Shown here: one piece after another, positions 38,972-42,615 of the stretch
How the letters are laid out: each line of letters starts with the position of its first letter
Numbering within the stretch: position 1 is the first letter of the stretch
Origin: a virus
Reading direction: 5' to 3' (one strand)
Length of the DNA: 42,615 nt
Virus record (IMG/VR): IMGVR_UViG_3300017748_000021
Location: 1 to 42,615 of that record
Program-made: the position numbers and the translations under genes
The notes under the pieces: generated by a model
The model's input: the letters and a program-made list of their open reading frames with translations, nothing else
The model's database searches: none
Told to the model about the DNA's origin: nothing

Positions 38972-41900
38972 ATGTCCCAACAACAAAGCCCGTCTTGGAT
39001 TCCTTGGAACTCCGTTGAGCAATCTCCCGAATATCAGTCCGCAAACGACGAACAGCGACTCGGAGCTTTAAGGAACTGGGAAGATTACATCGTCAAAGAG
39101 CGTAACGACGCTGGCGACTGGACTCCCGAGTCTTTGGTAGAATACCGCCTTTTCACGGCGGCTAAGCGTCGTCAACTCCTTGGGAGTAGTGAAGAGCGCC
39201 AAAACCCAGCTTTTATTCTTGGAGAGTTTCAAGTAGAGGCCGAAGATGAAGCTAAAAAACGAAAGCTTCTGCTAGATGAGGCCCAAACAGTTGCTAGCGC
39301 TCAGAAGGATTTAGACTTTGCAAAGCGGAAAACTTTTAATCCATTCGGAGATAACTCCGTTCTCCGCTCGGATGAAGAGAAAGCTGCTATTCAAGAAGCT
39401 GTATTAGAGTTTGAGTCTATCGTTGCAAACTCAGACGAACGAATCAACGAAAATCTGGGCGAAGGAAGGCTTTTCAACCGATACTTCGCCAGCAAGGTCG
39501 AGGATGTTCTCAACGGTAAACGCGATGCCGTAGAGGTAATGGGCCAAGGAATAATTTCTCCTGAGTTTTACCGAAACAACGATAAAGCGGGTGCGGCTTC
39601 GGCGCTCCGCAAAGAGGGCGCTACTGAGGAGACCGTAGCGGAGGTTATCGCTGGGTTTGGCCAACAGCGAGTAGAACAAGGTGCTCGTGACGCCAATATT
39701 CTGTCCGGAATAAGTTTCGAGGGAATCCAAGATTTTGGCGAGTGGCGTGCCTCACAAAAAGAAGAGATGGCGGATGCCGACGCGGTTTTGGCCTTTAAAG
39801 CCGCCCACCCGAAGTCTATGGCCTTTGAGGCCGCGCAAAAAGGTTTGCAAATTGGTCTTCAAGACATAGAGCAGCAGTTTATTGGGCTACCTCTCTTTTT
39901 GATGGGGAACGAAAACGCTCAGAAATATCTGGGAACTGATGCTGACAAGTTTTTTGCAACTTCTGAACAGGTCAAGCAGCGTCTCCGAGAACAGGGTGAC
40001 ATGGTTGGTGGGGGCTCGGTTCTCGGGATACCTACTATGGATTTAGTAGCGGGAGCTACGAGTTTATTTCCGACCATTGGGGCGGCCGTCCTGTCAGGTG
40101 GTGGAGCAGCCATCGTGTCAGGCGCGGCAAAGATGTCTTTAAAAGAAGCTGCAAAATCCGCCGCAAAGTCTGTAGTTAATAAAAAAACTCGCGACTTTGC
40201 CGTTGGGCGCGCTGCTCTCAGTGCCGGAAACGGCTTAGGGTCAAAACTAAATTCCCGAGAATTTTCTCAGATGTTAGTTAAAGCAGGCGTGTCAACCGCT
40301 GGAGGTATTCAATCTGCGGGCGGGACTGTCTACGAATCCTACCAAAACCGACTAAAATTATTGGAAGAACAGGGTTTAACAGGCGAGGCTTTAGAGGAAG
40401 CCGCTCGCCGAGGAGCCATAGGTGATGCTGTTCGTGCTGGTGTTGTTACTGCGGGAATTATTGGTGTGACAGGCTTGCGGGGTTCGGAAGCCGTAGGCCG
40501 ACTTGCCGTTGTCGGTAGGAGTGCCGCTGCGCGAAAAACTTTCGGCCAAAAATTAAAAAGAGTCCTGACCGAAGATGTTTTAGGTGAGGCCGGAGAGGAA
40601 GCTTTGGATAGCGCCCTCAACTCCGCTTGGGACGGGTTATCAAATAACCCGGACTGGACTTTTGAGGAGTTCGTCGAGGAAGTTGCTATGTCCGGTAAAA
40701 TGGGGGCCTTGTTGGGTGGTGTTGCCGGGGGCCCAGTTACTTTGTTTGAGCGTCAAGCAAGCGAAGTTGCCGACGCCGTTGCGAGCAGCCCTGCCGTTCA
40801 AGCTGCCCAAGGTGCCATAGATTCCGCAGCAGCGGGGGGCGCTTCTGAGTCTGCCGCCGCTGCTCAGGAAGTCTTGGCAGGAGAAACGGCTGATCGGGTC
40901 TCAGACGCAGTCGGAGAGTTAGCTGGGGAGACTGAAGCAGTAATTCTACCCGAAGACTTAGACACCGAACTTACCGAGGAGCAGTTAGCTGCCGCCGAGA
41001 GGAACCTAGAAGCTTTATCTTCTTTTCAAGAAACGGTCATTGCTAAAACGATTTCGGAAGGCCGTGCTCCAGATTCGGCTGAGTGGCAAGAACTTGCTTC
41101 CCTAGACAGCACCCTAGATGACGCGACGGAATCCGAGTTGCAAGAAGCTGTTTTACAAGGTGTCACCACAGCAAAAGAGAGGGTTAGGCAAACCGCAGAA
41201 GAGGCCGGGCAAGACCCCGAAGAGGCGGCTAAAGGGATTACTATTCCCGATTTTGGCTCCGAGCCAGAGCCGGTGGTAGAGACTCCAGCAGAGACTCCAG
41301 AAGAGACTCCAGCAGAGGCCGCACCCGCACCTGAGCCTACAATAGCAAGCCCACTTGCTGAAAACGAAAGGATTACCGAGGCCGAACTGGACGCAGAGAT
41401 TGAACGATACGCGGAACTCGACCTTGAGAATGACCAAAACACCGAGATCACCGAGGAGGAGCGTGCGGAGACTAAGGCAAGTCTTGAGCGCACTGCCCAA
41501 GCGTTGCAAGTTGCCAAGGAGACATTTGCCGAAGAGTCTGTCATTGAGCTTTCGCCGACCGAAACACCCGCTGACTCCGACCCCGGCACCGTAGCTCCTC
41601 CAGATCCAACACCTGAGCCCGGACAGAACCAAAACGCTTTCGTCGAAGCTTCCAACCGGAATTTGGGCGAGAAGTTTTCTGAAGTTGCAACCGAGAGCGC
41701 CGACCTGCTAAACCTTTTGGAATCTCAAGGAACTCGCGTTTACGTCGTGGATTCTAAGGAAGAGGGTGAGAAAGTCATCGGGCGAAAATTGAAGTCTGAT
41801 CGAGGCGGGACTTCTGTCCGAACTACAGACGGCGACGGCAACTCTGTCATCCTGATGATGTCAGATCGGATTAACGAGCGCGACAGGAGTAAAACTAAAG

Positions 41901-42615
41901 CTGGCCAAAAAGAGGAGTTGCAAGCGACGTTATTTCACGAAGCTATCCATGCAGGGCAAGACACCTTTGTCAAGCAGACTGGCAATAAGGACTTGATTAC
42001 TGAGGCTGAAAAAGCTTTCGAAAAGAAATCTGGTCAGTTCGATAAGAAGTTGAACGCCTTCATGCAGAAGGAATACAAGGGCTTTGCAAACCTTTCCACG
42101 CGGCAAAAAGTTGCCGAGGCCACCCGTGCTATTGTCGAGGGCCGCTACAAGTCAAAAACCAGCAGCAACGGTTTTGGCCAATACTTGAAAAAGTTTTTGG
42201 AATACATCCGAGGAAACTTTGAAACCGAAGGAAACCCGGCCTTGCAAAGTTTGGTCGCAGGCATCGAGTCCACCATGGATCTGGATACGTTTGCAGATCC
42301 CGACTCACGGACTACTAAGTTTACTGCCAGCCAAAAAGGGAAGCTGCTTGACGCACTCCCAAAAAATTCGGCGCTGGCTAAAAAGATCAAATCGGCCAAG
42401 CCTAATAAAGAGATCCAGTTTACTCCGCAGGAAGCCAGTCAGTTGGCTCCTGTGTTGCAACAAGTCCGGGACGCTGTAGCCAACACCAAATCCAAGGCGT
42501 CTTTTGACCGCAAGTTGGAAGACTTGGGCGCTCCAGCGCCTGCTGTTACTCCCCCAGCGCCTGCTGTTACTCCCCCAGCGCCTGCTGTTACTCCCCCAGC
42601 GCCTGCTGTTACTCC
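38972..42615 (+). CDS. Large ejection/polyvalent-type protein with HEAIH metallopeptidase domain (3' end missing)
   Basis: The frame is open from the ATG at 38972 to the window end: at least 1214 residues without a stop. The first 280 residues are helical and charged. Residues about 350-640 have Gly/Ala-rich hydrophobic stretches (GAAVLSGGGAAIVSGAAK, GALLGGVAGGPVTLF) that may insert in membranes. A Glu/Thr/Pro-rich disordered region follows (ETPAETPEETPAE). At residues 989-993 comes LFHEAIHAGQD, an HExxH zinc motif, with KVAEATRAIVEG downstream as a possible third ligand. The tail ends in APAVTPP repeats. Large podovirus ejection proteins often carry such enzymatic modules to cross the cell wall. 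The end cannot be seen. Confidence 0.75.
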   Translation, partial: MSQQQSPSWIPWNSVEQSPEYQSANDEQRLGALRNWEDYIVKERNDAGDWTPESLVEYRLFTAAKRRQLLGSSEERQNPAFILGEFQVEAEDEAKKRKLLLDEAQTVASAQKDLDFAKRKTFNPFGDNSVLRSDEEKAAIQEAVLEFESIVANSDERINENLGEGRLFNRYFASKVEDVLNGKRDAVEVMGQGIISPEFYRNNDKAGAASALRKEGATEETVAEVIAGFGQQRVEQGARDANILSGISFEGIQDFGEWRASQKEEMADADAVLAFKAAHPKSMAFEAAQKGLQIGLQDIEQQFIGLPLFLMGNENAQKYLGTDADKFFATSEQVKQRLREQGDMVGGGSVLGIPTMDLVAGATSLFPTIGAAVLSGGGAAIVSGAAKMSLKEAAKSAAKSVVNKKTRDFAVGRAALSAGNGLGSKLNSREFSQMLVKAGVSTAGGIQSAGGTVYESYQNRLKLLEEQGLTGEALEEAARRGAIGDAVRAGVVTAGIIGVTGLRGSEAVGRLAVVGRSAAARKTFGQKLKRVLTEDVLGEAGEEALDSALNSAWDGLSNNPDWTFEEFVEEVAMSGKMGALLGGVAGGPVTLFERQASEVADAVASSPAVQAAQGAIDSAAAGGASESAAAAQEVLAGETADRVSDAVGELAGETEAVILPEDLDTELTEEQLAAAERNLEALSSFQETVIAKTISEGRAPDSAEWQELASLDSTLDDATESELQEAVLQGVTTAKERVRQTAEEAGQDPEEAAKGITIPDFGSEPEPVVETPAETPEETPAEAAPAPEPTIASPLAENERITEAELDAEIERYAELDLENDQNTEITEEERAETKASLERTAQALQVAKETFAEESVIELSPTETPADSDPGTVAPPDPTPEPGQNQNAFVEASNRNLGEKFSEVATESADLLNLLESQGTRVYVVDSKEEGEKVIGRKLKSDRGGTSVRTTDGDGNSVILMMSDRINERDRSKTKAGQKEELQATLFHEAIHAGQDTFVKQTGNKDLITEAEKAFEKKSGQFDKKLNAFMQKEYKGFANLSTRQKVAEATRAIVEGRYKSKTSSNGFGQYLKKFLEYIRGNFETEGNPALQSLVAGIESTMDLDTFADPDSRTTKFTASQKGKLLDALPKNSALAKKIKSAKPNKEIQFTPQEASQLAPVLQQVRDAVANTKSKASFDRKLEDLGAPAPAVTPPAPAVTPPAPAVTPPAPAVT
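42533..42615 (+). repeat. 21-bp tandem repeat at window end (APAVTPP)
   Basis: CCAGCGCCTGCTGTTACTCCC is present nearly four times (three full units plus 20 bases) and runs into the window edge. The sequence probably ends here because this repeat could not be assembled. Confidence 0.9.

Noticed and set aside
41026-41655. 209-codon minus-strand open frame rich in Ser/Ala
   Set aside because: It is the antisense shadow of the Glu/Ala/Thr-rich part of the ejection protein and has no domain or upstream signals.
42590-42615. Direct circular closure of the window
   Set aside because: Joining the last base to the first gives the last gene a foreign 28-residue ending and leaves the first frame without a start. 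No terminal overlap is visible.

Overview
The window looks like most of the genome of a temperate, podovirus-type tailed phage, cut or unassembled at both ends. It has a terminase, portal, scaffold and capsid set, a tail-tube-like protein and three large internal (ejection-type) proteins. There is no sheath, tape measure or tail-tube chaperone. A family-A DNA polymerase, a primase/helicase and a tyrosine integrase complete the picture. The integrase C-terminus (NGLRKS, GHS, TYKGLVTK..A.EWFAIP) resembles integrases I associate with Verrucomicrobiota. Other hints agree: almost no Shine-Dalgarno sequences, and a TTGACA/TATTAT promoter that argues against Bacteroidota-type promoters. I infer a verrucomicrobial host, with moderate confidence.

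Layout. 1-2267: the tail of a truncated gene (possibly small terminase), a G-rich stretch, a secreted NlpC/P60-like lysin, and an unknown minus-strand gene that overlaps the lysin end. 2268-2876: a gene-free control-like region with palindromes, repeated boxes and an AT-rich core. 2877-5652: a sulfotransferase-like gene, then a tightly coupled cluster of small minus-strand genes that includes a second one. 5675-17315: the minus-strand early operon, read from integrase through an RHH protein, RuvC-like resolvase, a dATP/dGTP diphosphohydrolase-like protein, two glycosyltransferase-like genes, SNF2-type helicase, Cas4-like nuclease and an ssDNA-binding-like protein. After a strong terminator it continues with DNA polymerase and primase/helicase. 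Most junctions are ATGA or TGATG overlaps. 17344-42615: the plus-strand virion module, from terminase to a huge unfinished ejection protein that carries an HEAIH metallopeptidase motif.

What stands out. The phage carries a dispersed glycan-modification set: three sulfotransferase domains, one fused to a GT7-like glycosyltransferase between the fibre and holin genes, plus three further glycosyltransferase-like genes. This suggests sulfated glycans on the virion or on the infected cell surface. The palindrome TTGCAA occurs about 100 times by eye, roughly ten times the chance expectation, in all reading frames. The capsid gene is preceded by a structured, terminator-bounded leader that could be a small RNA or attenuator. 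Its promoter is folded into that terminator and gives a nearly leaderless mRNA; the integrase promoter has the same leaderless geometry.
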